Source: CBIHON01 sp966211965 (lineage in GTDB: Bacteria > Pseudomonadota > Gammaproteobacteria > Burkholderiales > Burkholderiaceae_D). From it: 64,000 bases of DNA. The position numbers and the translations under genes were made by a program. The notes under the pieces are model-generated. The model saw nothing but the letters and a program-made list of their open reading frames with translations. It made no database searches and was not told the origin of the DNA. This document shows positions 44,199 to 53,630 of the stretch, piece after piece. Numbering within the stretch: position 1 is the first letter of the stretch; each line of letters begins with the position of its first letter. The stretch covers positions 1-64,000 of the forward strand of contig CBIHON010000027.1 of NCBI GenBank assembly GCA_966211965.1. The letters run 5' to 3'.

Positions 44199-44234
44199 CA
44201 GGATGTGCACGATGAAGCCGTGCACATCCTGCTA
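44196..44234 (+). other. Intercistronic hairpin between ugpB and ugpA
   Basis: Perfect 15-bp arms TAGCAGGATGTGCAC (44196-44210) and inverse (44220-44234), with a nine-base loop. The first three bases are the ugpB stop codon. No T-run follows. Hairpins at this place often stabilise the binding-protein part of the message. Confidence 0.75.
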
Positions 44235-44264
44235 TCCAAATCAACGGATCCATCGCATCCTCCC

Positions 44265-45146
44265 ATGGAAAAACGCGCCCGCTTCAAATCCGCCTGGCTG
44301 CCCTACGCATTGGTCGCGCCGCAGATCTTCGTCACGCTCATCTTTTTTTTCTGGCCGGCGGCGCAGGCCTTGTACCAATCGCTGCTGTTGCAGGATTCCT
44401 TCGGTACTTCGTCGCAATTCGTCTGGCTCGACAATTTTCGCGAGCTGTTCAGTGACCGCATTTACCTGGCGTCCTTCAAGACCACCGCATTATTCTCGAT
44501 CTCGGTGGCTGTCCTTGGGCTGTCCCTGTCGCTGATTCTCGCGGTATTCGCCGAGCGCGTCGTCAAGGGAGCGGCATTCTACAAGACGTTTCTGATCTGG
44601 CCGTATGCCGTCTCGCCGGTGGTGGTCGGCGTGCTGTGGATGTTCATGATGAGCCCGTCATTGGGTGTGATCGCGCATGCGCTGCGGTATGCCGGCATCG
44701 AATGGAACCACATGCTCAACGGCCGGCACGCGATGCTCTTGATCGTGATGGCGGCGGTCTGGAAGCAGATCAGCTACAACTTTCTATTCTTTCTGGCCGG
44801 CTTGCAATCGATCCCGAAGTCCCTGATCGAGGCCGCCGCGATCGATGGGGCGGGACCGGTGCGGCGCTTCTTCACCATCGTTTTTCCCTTGCTGTCGCCG
44901 ACCACTTTTTTCCTGCTGGTGGTCAACGTGGTGTACGCTTTCTTCGACACCTTCGCGATCATCGAGGCGACCACGCAAGGCGGTCCGGGCAATGACACCG
45001 AGGTTCTGGTGTACAAGGTTTTTATCGACGGTTTCAAGGGCGGCGATCTGGGCAGCGCGGCGGCGCAATCGGTGGTGCTGATGGCGATCGTGATCGCGCT
45101 GACCGTGGCGCAGTTCAAGTACGTGGAAAAGAAAGTCAACTACTGA
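44265..45146 (+). CDS. ugpA: Glycerol-3-phosphate ABC transporter permease UgpA
   Basis: 293-residue inner-membrane permease with six predicted segments. After MEKRARFKSAWLPY, the first segment is LVAPQIFVTLIFFFWPAAQA. The ABC-contact EAA loop is EAAAIDGAGPVRRFFTIVFP near residue 205, preceded by LAGLQSIPKSL. It pairs with UgpE and binds the UgpC ATPase. It starts 66 bases after ugpB, beyond the intercistronic hairpin. Confidence 0.93.
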   Translation: MEKRARFKSAWLPYALVAPQIFVTLIFFFWPAAQALYQSLLLQDSFGTSSQFVWLDNFRELFSDRIYLASFKTTALFSISVAVLGLSLSLILAVFAERVVKGAAFYKTFLIWPYAVSPVVVGVLWMFMMSPSLGVIAHALRYAGIEWNHMLNGRHAMLLIVMAAVWKQISYNFLFFLAGLQSIPKSLIEAAAIDGAGPVRRFFTIVFPLLSPTTFFLLVVNVVYAFFDTFAIIEATTQGGPGNDTEVLVYKVFIDGFKGGDLGSAAAQSVVLMAIVIALTVAQFKYVEKKVNY

Positions 45147-45157
45147 CAGGAGACGGC

Positions 45158-45481
45158 ATGAGCAAGGCAAGAGAGCAGTACGACAGGATCGCGCAAAGCT
45201 TCGCGGAATCAGGCGTGGTCGCGGGGCAGATGTTCGGCAAACCCAGTCTGAAATTCGGCGGCAATGCGTTCGCGGCGTTTCATAACGAGGGCATGGCATT
45301 CAAGCTGACTGGCGCTGCGCACGCGGCTGCGCTGATTCTCGAGGGCAGTGTCTTGTGGGATCCGTCCGGCAAGGGCAGGCCGATGAAGGAATGGGTGTTC
45401 GTTGGAGCGCAGCATGCGAGCAACTGGCCCAAGCTGACGCTGCAGGCGCAGCAATATGCGGCTACGTTGCCGGCGAAATAG
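45158..45481 (+). CDS. TfoX N-terminal-domain protein inserted in the ugp operon
   Basis: 107-residue small cytoplasmic protein. GVVAGQMFGKPSLKFGGNAF and NEGMAFKLTG resemble the TfoX_N (Sxy) domain, a small fold also found in stand-alone proteins of unknown role. The C-terminal competence half of Sxy is absent, so a competence role should not be assumed. It begins 11 bases after ugpA, with an AGGAG about seven bases before the ATG, so it is co-transcribed. Its place between the two permease genes is unusual, since ugpA and ugpE normally adjoin. Confidence 0.82.
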   Translation: MSKAREQYDRIAQSFAESGVVAGQMFGKPSLKFGGNAFAAFHNEGMAFKLTGAAHAAALILEGSVLWDPSGKGRPMKEWVFVGAQHASNWPKLTLQAQQYAATLPAK

Positions 45482-45595
45482 AAGTGTTAAATGTTTTCTC
45501 GTTGTTCGACCGAAAACCATCCCTGCGCCGGACGCCTCATCTTTGTCTTTCTATTGCAAGCGAAAGAGGGGGACGACGACGGAATTTTGACCGAA

Positions 45596-45636
45596 ACCCA
45601 TCCCCATCCCAACCTTCCCCCTTGAAGGGGAAGGAG
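45596..45636 (-). repeat. Palindromic repeat, third copy of the DUF559-flanking family
   Basis: ACCCATCCCCATCCCAACC followed by TTCCCCCTTGAAGGGGAAGG+AG. Almost the same as the 3637-3676 copy (one inserted C and a few substitutions) and in the same orientation. It lies in the 175-base gap between the TfoX_N gene and ugpE, with no DUF559 gene near. Confidence 0.85.
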
Positions 45637-45656
45637 AGAAGTGACTTCGTAGATAT

Positions 45657-46508
45657 ATGATCGAACGCCGCCCCATCCTTGATTTCATCAGCCACCTGGT
45701 GCTGATCATCGGCGTCATCATCGTTGCCTTTCCGCTCTATGTCGCCTTCGTCGCCAGCACGCAGACGGCGGCGCAGGCCGCCTCGGCGCCGCTCTCCTTG
45801 ATTCCCGGAACAGCCTTCATCGACAACTACTCGACGGTCATCATCAAAGGAGCGTCGGGCAATGTCGCGGTGGCGCCTATGGGGCGCATGATGTGGGTCA
45901 GCCTGGTGTCGGCGCTGGCGATCGCGGTGGGCAAGATTGCGATTTCGATGCTGTCGGCGTTTGCACTGGTGTACTTTCGTTTTCCCGGGCGCACGCTGTT
46001 TTTCTGGATGATTTTCGTGACGCTGATGCTGCCGGTCGAGGTGCGCATCACGCCGACTTACAAGGTCGTATCGGACCTGCACATGCTCAATACCTATGCC
46101 GGCTTGACCATTCCGCTGATTGCCTCTGCCACTGCGACCTTCCTGTTCCGGCAATTCTTCTTGACGGTGCCCGATGAGCTGGCCGAAGCGGCGCGCATCG
46201 ATGGCGCGGGACCGCTGCGCTTTTTCAAGGATGTGTTGTGGCCGCTGTCGCGCACCAATGTGCTGGCCTTGTTTGTGATCATGTTCATTTATGGCTGGAA
46301 CCAATATCTCTGGCCGCTGTTGGTATCGACCGAGCAGGGCATGTATCCGGTCGGGATCGGCATCAAGACCCTGATCGCCGGCGGCGATGCTGCGGTGGAG
46401 TGGAACATGGTGATGGCAACGCTGATCCTGGCGATGCTGCCGCCGGGCCTGGTGGTGGTGGTCATGCAAAAGTGGTTCGTAAAGGGATTGGTTGATTCCG
46501 AAAAATGA
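45657..46508 (+). CDS. ugpE: Glycerol-3-phosphate ABC transporter permease UgpE
   Basis: 283-residue inner-membrane permease with six predicted segments. It begins MIERRPILDFISHLVLIIGV. Further landmarks are FVTLMLPVEVRITPTYKVV, the EAA loop ELAEAARIDGAGPLRFFKDV near residue 180, and FVIMFIYGWNQYLWPLL. Partner of UgpA. It starts 20 bases after the palindromic repeat, and its upstream region has GGAGAGAAG about 16-20 bases before the ATG, a weak ribosome site. The stop at 46508 is one base before the ugpC ATG. Confidence 0.93.
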   Translation: MIERRPILDFISHLVLIIGVIIVAFPLYVAFVASTQTAAQAASAPLSLIPGTAFIDNYSTVIIKGASGNVAVAPMGRMMWVSLVSALAIAVGKIAISMLSAFALVYFRFPGRTLFFWMIFVTLMLPVEVRITPTYKVVSDLHMLNTYAGLTIPLIASATATFLFRQFFLTVPDELAEAARIDGAGPLRFFKDVLWPLSRTNVLALFVIMFIYGWNQYLWPLLVSTEQGMYPVGIGIKTLIAGGDAAVEWNMVMATLILAMLPPGLVVVVMQKWFVKGLVDSEK

Positions 46509-46509
46509 C

Positions 46510-47582
<1,073 letters not shown>

Positions 47583-47586
<4 letters not shown>

Positions 47587-47656
47587 GTCGGAAAAGCGCA
47601 GCGCCTTCCGACATCAACGGTCGATTGTCGGAAGGCGCTGCGCTTTTCAGGCCTAC
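47583..47656. repeat. Palindromic repeat, 'GTCGGAAAAGCGCAGCGCC' family, copy 2
   Basis: 31-base arms at 47583-47613 and 47626-47656 with two mismatches, the same family as 36427-36500. The left arm includes the ugpC stop codon. It lies between convergent ugpC and oxyR. Confidence 0.88.
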
Positions 47657-47677
47657 GAAAAAACTATTTGAAGGCGA

Positions 47678-48625
47678 TCATCCTTCCGCAATCGCCGCCT
47701 CGCGCAGCATCGCCACGCCATGCAAATCGCAGGCAAGCACTGCCTGCCGCACCGCCTCGATCGCCGGTCGCCGCGTAAAACTCTTGCGCCACGCGATCAC
47801 CACCCGCCTCGACGGCACCGGCGCCGAGAACGGCACATAGTGCAGCATGCCGTCCCTGGCCTGCATCTCCGGCACCGAGGCCTGCGGCAGCACCGTGATA
47901 CCGATTCCCGACGCCACCATATGCCGTATGGTTTCCAGCGATGAGCCTTCGAAGGTGCGCGCGATGCCGTCGCCGGCGGTCGAAAAGCGCGACATTTCCG
48001 GACATACTTCCAGCACCTGGTCGCGGAAGCAATGGCCATTTCCCAACAACAGCATGGTTTCCGATTTCAAGTCCTGCGCGGTGATCGTGGCGCGCTCGGC
48101 CCAAGGGTGGTGCTTGGGCAAGGCGACCACGAAAGGTTCGTCGTACAAAGGCTGGACCATCAAGCCATGTTCAGGAAAGGGCAGGGCCATGATCGCCGCA
48201 TCCAGTTCGCCCTGGCGCAGCATTTCCAGCAGGCGCATGGTGAAATTCTCCTGCAGGATCAGCGGCATTTGCGGCACGTGTTCGATCATGTTCTTGACCA
48301 TCGGCGGCAACAGGTAGGGCGCGATGGTGTAGATGATGCCGAGCCGCAACTGGCCCGATAGCGGGTCCTTGTTCTGTTTGGAAATTTCCTTGATCGCGGC
48401 CGTCTGCTCCAGCACCAGTTCGGCTTGTGCGACGATCTGGATGCCGAGCGGGGTCATCGAAATCTCGGTCCCGCCGCGTTCGAAAATCACCACGCCGAGT
48501 TCGTCTTCCAGCTTCTTGATCGCGACCGACAGCGTCGGCTGCGCGACATAGCAGGCTTCGGCCGCATGGCCGAAATGTTTGTGGCGCGCGACGGCGACGA
48601 TGTATTTCAATTCGGTGAGAGTCAT
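47678..48625 (-). CDS. oxyR: Hydrogen-peroxide-sensing regulator OxyR
   Basis: 315-residue LysR-family activator of peroxide defence genes. The helix-turn-helix is at about 3-60 (TELKYIVAVARHKHFGHAA, PTLSVAIKKLEDELG). The redox pair falls at exactly C199 and C208 (GNGHCFRDQVLEVCPE), the E. coli numbering, so disulfide sensing should work. It starts two bases after the recG stop, giving the recG-oxyR order common in beta-proteobacteria. Peroxide-related genes here that might respond include gpx and bfr; no site was tested. Confidence 0.95.
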   Translation of the reverse strand: MTLTELKYIVAVARHKHFGHAAEACYVAQPTLSVAIKKLEDELGVVIFERGGTEISMTPLGIQIVAQAELVLEQTAAIKEISKQNKDPLSGQLRLGIIYTIAPYLLPPMVKNMIEHVPQMPLILQENFTMRLLEMLRQGELDAAIMALPFPEHGLMVQPLYDEPFVVALPKHHPWAERATITAQDLKSETMLLLGNGHCFRDQVLEVCPEMSRFSTAGDGIARTFEGSSLETIRHMVASGIGITVLPQASVPEMQARDGMLHYVPFSAPVPSRRVVIAWRKSFTRRPAIEAVRQAVLACDLHGVAMLREAAIAEG

Positions 48626-48627
48626 TT

Positions 48628-50718
48628 TTACACCTTCAAAAATTCTTCACGTATACCGAGCCAGCGTGCCAGGTGCGCTTCCACCGTCGCGGGATCGTTG
48701 CGCAACAAATCCTGCGCCACTGCACGCGCTTTTTCCACCAGCCATTGATCGGTTTCCAGATCCGCGAAACGCAGCATCGCCTGCCCCGATTGCCGCGCAC
48801 CGAGGAATTCTCCCGGTCCGCGGATCTGCAAATCCCGGCGCGCGATTTCAAATCCGTCGGTGGTTTCTCGCATGGTTCGCAAGCGTTGCTTCGCGGTCGG
48901 GCCGAGCGGGCTTTGATACAGCAGCAGGCAGACGCTGGCAGCCGAACCGCGCCCGACCCGGCCGCGCAACTGGTGCAGTTGCGACAGGCCGAAACGTTCC
49001 GCATGTTCGATCACCATCAGCGATGCATTCGGCACGTCGACCCCGACTTCGATCACGGTGGTGGCGACCAGCAGATGAGTGTCGCCGCGCGCAAAGGCAT
49101 CCATCACTTCCTGCTTCTCCGCTTGTTTCAGGCGGCCGTGCACCAGTCCCACCCGCAGATCGGGCAATGCCGCCGCGAGTGTCGCGTGGGTGTCGGTTGC
49201 AGTCTGCAATTGCAGCGCTTCCGACTCTTCGATCAAAGGGCAGACCCAGTACACTTGCCTGCCTTCCAGCGCGGCGGCATGGACCCGCGCGATCACTTCA
49301 TCGCGCCGTTCCTGATCGACCACGCGCGTGACGATAGGCGTGCGGCCCGGCGGCAATTCATCGATCACCGATACTTCCAGGTCGGCGTAATAAGTCATCG
49401 CCAGCGTGCGCGGGATCGGCGTGGCAGACATCATCAATTGATGCGGCACCGTGCGCGCGCCGTCCGGCGCAGTAGTGGTATCGAGCCCCTTGTTGCGCAG
49501 CGCCAGCCGCTGGCCCACGCCAAAGCGGTGCTGCTCGTCGACGATTACCAGCCCGAGCTTGGCAAACTCAACGCCTTCCTGGATCAGCGCATGGGTGCCG
49601 ATCACCAGTTGCGCCGCTCCCGATTCGATCAAGGCTTGCGCTTCGGTTTTTTCCTTCTTCTTCAAGCTGCCGGTCAGCCAGGCGACCTTGACGCCCAGCG
49701 GCTCCATCCATGCTGCGATCTTGCGGAAATGCTGGTCGGCCAGGATCTCGGTCGGCGCCATCAGCACTGCCTGGAAGCCGCTGTCGATCGCCTGTGCCGC
49801 AGCCAGCGCGGCGACCACGGTCTTGCCGCTACCGACGTCGCCTTGCAACAGGCGCTGCATCGGGAAAAATTGGCGCAGGTCGGCACGGATTTCGTCCAGC
49901 ACGCGTTGTTGTGCGCCGGTCAGTCTGAACGGCAAGGTCTGCAGGAAAGCTTCGGACAAGCTTCCGATCACCGGCAGTGCGGCGGCTCCTTTGGCCCGGC
50001 GCGCCACTTGCGCGCGCTTCAACGACAATTGCTGTGCCAGCAATTCATCGAACTTCATGCGCACCCAGGCGGGATGCGTGCGGTCGGCCAGCGCGTCTTC
50101 ATCGACATCGACCGGCGGATTGTGCAGCAAGCGCACCGCCGGCTCGAAGGCCGACAGCTTGAGCGGCGAGAGCAAAGACTCCGGCAAGGTGTCGCGCCAC
50201 TCGACGCGCGTCATCGCCTCGGCGATCGCCCGGCGCAAAAAAGTCTGCGACAAACCTTCTCCGGCCGGGTAGACCGGCGTCAACGCCGTCGGCAGAGGCG
50301 TATTTTTCAATACGATCTTGTAGGCCGGATGCACCATCTCGGCGCCGAAGAAGCCCTGCCGCACCTCGCCGCGCGCCCGGACCCTGGTTCCTTCCGCCAA
50401 TTGCTTGGTCTGGCTGCCGTAAAAATTCAGGAAGCGCATCACCAGTTGGCTGGTGTCGTCGGCGATCGTCACCACCAGTTGGCGCCGTGGCCGGAACTGA
50501 ACCTCGCAGGAAGTCACCACGCCCTCGACCTGGACCGCATTGCCGGCCATAAAGCCGGCTTCGCGAATTGCCGTGATGTGCGTTTCATCCTCGTAGCGCG
50601 CAGGCAGATGCAGCACCAGATCCATATCCGAGCGCAGGCCGAGCCGGGCAAGTTTGTCCTCGATCTTGCTGGGGCCGGATTTGGCAGGCGCGGCGGGCTT
50701 TCGCTTCGGGGCAGGCAT
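48628..50718 (-). CDS. recG: ATP-dependent DNA helicase RecG
   Basis: 696-residue branch-migration helicase that remodels stalled forks and Holliday junctions. The N-terminal wedge (OB) domain is about 60-150 (HITAIREAGFMAGNAVQVEG). The SF2 motor has motif I GDVGSGKTVVA, motif II VDEQHRFGV, motif III MSATPIPRTLA, and motif VI RGRVGRG with IEHAERFGLSQLHQL. The C-terminal TRG-like helical hairpin includes FEIARRDLQIRGPGEFLG. The ATG at 50718 is preferred to an upstream TTG. It is divergent from queA with 148 bases between. Confidence 0.95.
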   Translation of the reverse strand: MPAPKRKPAAPAKSGPSKIEDKLARLGLRSDMDLVLHLPARYEDETHITAIREAGFMAGNAVQVEGVVTSCEVQFRPRRQLVVTIADDTSQLVMRFLNFYGSQTKQLAEGTRVRARGEVRQGFFGAEMVHPAYKIVLKNTPLPTALTPVYPAGEGLSQTFLRRAIAEAMTRVEWRDTLPESLLSPLKLSAFEPAVRLLHNPPVDVDEDALADRTHPAWVRMKFDELLAQQLSLKRAQVARRAKGAAALPVIGSLSEAFLQTLPFRLTGAQQRVLDEIRADLRQFFPMQRLLQGDVGSGKTVVAALAAAQAIDSGFQAVLMAPTEILADQHFRKIAAWMEPLGVKVAWLTGSLKKKEKTEAQALIESGAAQLVIGTHALIQEGVEFAKLGLVIVDEQHRFGVGQRLALRNKGLDTTTAPDGARTVPHQLMMSATPIPRTLAMTYYADLEVSVIDELPPGRTPIVTRVVDQERRDEVIARVHAAALEGRQVYWVCPLIEESEALQLQTATDTHATLAAALPDLRVGLVHGRLKQAEKQEVMDAFARGDTHLLVATTVIEVGVDVPNASLMVIEHAERFGLSQLHQLRGRVGRGSAASVCLLLYQSPLGPTAKQRLRTMRETTDGFEIARRDLQIRGPGEFLGARQSGQAMLRFADLETDQWLVEKARAVAQDLLRNDPATVEAHLARWLGIREEFLKV

Positions 50719-50866
50719 GTCAGGCGGCAAGATGGACGGCAGGGCGTAAAATAGAGGGTTTGGTAATCATAAACGGTCATGCGGCAGTGCGTGCGGCATT
50801 GTAAGAGCGACTTTTTTGCCTCGCAACCATAGCAGCTTCAGACCGACTCCGATACTACCCCGACGC

Positions 50867-51913
50867 ATGTACTCACTCTCCGACTTCGATTTTGATTTAC
50901 CGCAAGAATTGATTGCTCAGTTACCTTTGGCCGAGCGCAGCGCTTCGCGCCTGCTACATGTCGAAGGCGACGCGCTGATCGATCGCACTTTTACCGACAT
51001 CGCCGGCCTTCTGAGTCCCGGCGATTTGCTGGTGTTCAACGACACCCGTGTGCTGAAGGCGCGTTTCTTCGGCTTGAAGGAAACCGGCGGCAAAGTCGAA
51101 GTCCTGGTTGAGCGCGTGATCGACAATCGCACTGTATACGCGCAAATCCGCGCGTCGAAATCGCCGCCGCCGGGCTGCACAATATGGCTGGCCGATGCAT
51201 TCGAGGTGGTGGTCGGCGAGAGGGTAGGGGAGTTTTATACCTTGCAATTTCCCGCCGATGTATTCGACCTGATCGAAACTTATGGCCGCTTGCCGTTGCC
51301 GCCGTATATCGAGCACACCGCCGATGCATTCGATGAGCAGCGTTATCAGACGGTATATGCCAGGGAGCCCGGCGCGGTCGCAGCGCCAACCGCGGGCCTG
51401 CACTTCGATCAAGCCTTGCTGGAGCAATTACGCGCCAAGGGTGTGCAGTTCGCTTTCGTTACTTTGCACGTCGGCGCCGGCACATTTCAACCGGTACGCA
51501 GCGAGAACCTTGCCGAGCATCAGATGCATAGCGAGTGGTACACGATTCCCCAGGAGACGGTCGACGCCGTGCGTGCGGCGAAGGAATCCGGCCGCGCCGT
51601 GGTGGCAGTCGGCACCACCAGTTTGCGTGCACTGGAATCGGCCTCGCAGTCGGGCGAATTGCAGGCCGGCAGCGCGGATACCCGCTTGTTCATTACCCCG
51701 GGTTATGCGTTCAAGACGGTGACGCGGCTGATCACCAATTTCCATTTGCCGAAGTCGACCTTGCTGATGCTGGTATCGGCGTTTGCCGGGTATGAGCAGA
51801 TCCGGGCGGCGTATGCGCATGCGATTCGGGAAAAATATCGTTTTTTCAGCTATGGCGACGCCATGCTGTTAGCCGTTTTGCCCCCCTCTCCCGTAAGCGG
51901 GAGAGGAGCGTAG
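50867..51913 (+). CDS. queA: S-adenosylmethionine:tRNA ribosyltransferase-isomerase QueA
   Basis: 348-residue enzyme that transfers and isomerises ribose from SAM to preQ1-tRNA, giving epoxyqueuosine. Typical segments are FDFDLPQELIAQLPL, LLVFNDTRVLKARFFG, APTAGLHFD, FVTLHVGAGTFQPV, MHSEWY and FHLPKSTLLMLVSAFAG. The ATG at 50867 matches family N-termini. The last ten codons (PPSPVSGRGA) lie in a palindromic repeat, so the natural end after YGDAMLLAVL has been replaced. Followed by tgt, the preceding enzyme of the pathway. Confidence 0.95.
   Translation: MYSLSDFDFDLPQELIAQLPLAERSASRLLHVEGDALIDRTFTDIAGLLSPGDLLVFNDTRVLKARFFGLKETGGKVEVLVERVIDNRTVYAQIRASKSPPPGCTIWLADAFEVVVGERVGEFYTLQFPADVFDLIETYGRLPLPPYIEHTADAFDEQRYQTVYAREPGAVAAPTAGLHFDQALLEQLRAKGVQFAFVTLHVGAGTFQPVRSENLAEHQMHSEWYTIPQETVDAVRAAKESGRAVVAVGTTSLRALESASQSGELQAGSADTRLFITPGYAFKTVTRLITNFHLPKSTLLMLVSAFAGYEQIRAAYAHAIREKYRFFSYGDAMLLAVLPPSPVSGRGA
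51885..51906. repeat. CTCTCCCG-family palindromic repeat forming the end of queA
   Basis: 9-bp arms CCTCTCCCG (51885-51893) and CGGGAGAGG (51898-51906), loop TAAG. It shares the stem with 42782-42804. It encodes part of the QueA C-terminus. Confidence 0.8.
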
Positions 51914-51974
51914 CAAGCAATTTAAATTTTTTTCGATATATGCGATTTTCGCAAACAGAGACCCACCCGACCCC

Positions 51975-53114
51975 ATGCTCGAATACAAACTCCTGAAAAC
52001 CGACGAATCCGGCAAAACCGCAGCCCGCCGAGGCCGCCTGACCCTCAACCACGGCAGCATCGAAACCCCGATCTTCATGCCGGTCGGAACCTATGGCTCG
52101 GTCAAGGCGATGTCGCCGCTCGAGCTCAAGGAAATCGACGCGCAGATCATCCTCGGCAACACCTTCCACCTGTGGCTGCGCCCCGGCACCGACATCATCG
52201 AAAAATTCGGCGGCTTGCACGGTTTCATGGCTTGGGACAAACCGGTCCTGACCGATTCCGGCGGCTTCCAGGTGTTTTCGCTGGGGGCGATGCGCAAGAT
52301 TACGGAAGAGGGTGTGAAGTTCGCCTCGCCGGTCAACGGCGATAAATTGTTCCTGTCGCCCGAGATTTCGATGCAGATCCAGCGCGCGTTGAATTCCGAC
52401 ATCGTGATGCAGTTCGACGAATGCACGCCTTATGAAATCGACGGGCGTCCCGCGACCAGGGAGGAGGCGGAAAAGTCGATGCGCATGTCGCTGCGCTGGG
52501 GGCGGCGCTCGCGCAATGAATTCGATCGGGGTGAAAATCCCAACGCATTGTTCGGCATCGTGCAGGGCGGGATGTTCGAGCATTTGCGCGACGAGTCGCT
52601 GGCAGGGCTGGAAGACATCGGTTTCGACGGCATCGCGATCGGCGGCCTGTCCGTGGGCGAGCCCAAGGAAGACATGCTGCGCGTGCTGTCCCATGTCGGC
52701 CCGCGCCTGCCCGCCGGCAAGCCGCACTACCTGATGGGCGTCGGCACGCCCGAGGACCTGGTGGCGGGTGTCTCGAACGGCATCGACATGTTCGATTGCG
52801 TGATGCCCACGCGCAATGCGCGCAACGGCTGGATTTTCACCCGCTTCGGCGATATCAAGATCAAGAACGCCCGCTACAAGGACGATGCGCAGCCGCTGGA
52901 TGAAACCTGCAGCTGCTACGCCTGCCGCAATTTCTCGCGTGCCTACCTGCATCATTTGCACCGTACCGGCGAGATTCTGGGGGCGCGCTTGAACACGATC
53001 CACAATCTCCACTATTACCTGGCGCTGATGAAGGACATGCGGGATGCGCTCGATGACGGCCGGTTTCCCGCCTTCGTCGCGCAGTTCCAGGCGGATCGGG
53101 CGCGCGGAACATAA
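51975..53114 (+). CDS. tgt: Queuine (guanine34) tRNA-ribosyltransferase Tgt
   Basis: 379-residue TIM-barrel enzyme exchanging guanine 34 for preQ1 in GUN-anticodon tRNAs. LGNTFHLWLRPG, the substrate-pocket LTDSGGFQVFSL, FGIVQGGM, GGLSVGEP and the nucleophile region GIDMFDCVMPTRNAR are all present. The zinc site is CSCYAC near residue 313 plus the His in YLHHLHR. queA-tgt-yajC-secD-secF is a conserved order in proteobacteria and is complete here. Confidence 0.97.
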   Translation: MLEYKLLKTDESGKTAARRGRLTLNHGSIETPIFMPVGTYGSVKAMSPLELKEIDAQIILGNTFHLWLRPGTDIIEKFGGLHGFMAWDKPVLTDSGGFQVFSLGAMRKITEEGVKFASPVNGDKLFLSPEISMQIQRALNSDIVMQFDECTPYEIDGRPATREEAEKSMRMSLRWGRRSRNEFDRGENPNALFGIVQGGMFEHLRDESLAGLEDIGFDGIAIGGLSVGEPKEDMLRVLSHVGPRLPAGKPHYLMGVGTPEDLVAGVSNGIDMFDCVMPTRNARNGWIFTRFGDIKIKNARYKDDAQPLDETCSCYACRNFSRAYLHHLHRTGEILGARLNTIHNLHYYLALMKDMRDALDDGRFPAFVAQFQADRARGT

Positions 53115-53231
53115 GGATCGAAGATCTTGATAAAGCGGCTTTCGGCTTCACCTTCCGCCTGGAAAAGCGCCGCCAAGTGCTAAAATGCGCGGTTAATTCA
53201 AGCAAACCGATATACCAACCTGGAGCGCAAC

Positions 53232-53552
53232 GTGTTCATTTCCAATGCCTATGCACAATCTGTCCCTGGAATGGACGGCAATCTGACCAGCTTTTTGCCG
53301 ATCATCCTGATGTTTGTCGTGCTGTACTTCCTGATGATCCGTCCGCAAATGAAGCGCCAAAAAGAGCAAAAGGCCATGATGGACGCCTTGACCAAGGGCG
53401 ACGAAGTGGTGACCGCCGGCGGCATCCTCGGCAAGGTCGCCAAGGTCGCCGACAACTACGTCACGCTCGAAGTGGCCGACGGCACCGAAGTCATCATCCA
53501 GAAAGTCGCCGTCACCATGTTGTTGCCCAAAGGCACAATCAAGTCGATCTAA
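53232..53552 (+). CDS. yajC: Preprotein translocase accessory subunit YajC
   Basis: 106-residue membrane protein of the SecDF-YajC complex. It has one membrane segment (SFLPIILMFVVLYFLMIRPQ), followed by the conserved MKRQKEQKAMMDALTKGDEV and VVTAGGILGKV. The start is a GTG at 53232, with GGAG at 53222-53225 giving good spacing; no in-frame ATG gives the full N-terminus. It lies 117 bases after tgt and 78 before secD. Confidence 0.94.
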   Translation: MFISNAYAQSVPGMDGNLTSFLPIILMFVVLYFLMIRPQMKRQKEQKAMMDALTKGDEVVTAGGILGKVAKVADNYVTLEVADGTEVIIQKVAVTMLLPKGTIKSI

Positions 53553-53630
53553 GCTTTGCCTGCTGCGCGTGCCTATAGCGGCCCGCATCCTGCGCGCTTC
53601 CTGACGCCTTACTCTGAACGCTGAATCAAT

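Noticed and set aside
45158..45481. Competence regulator TfoX/Sxy
   Set aside because: Only the N-terminal domain is present; the half linked to competence activation is missing, so the role is left open.
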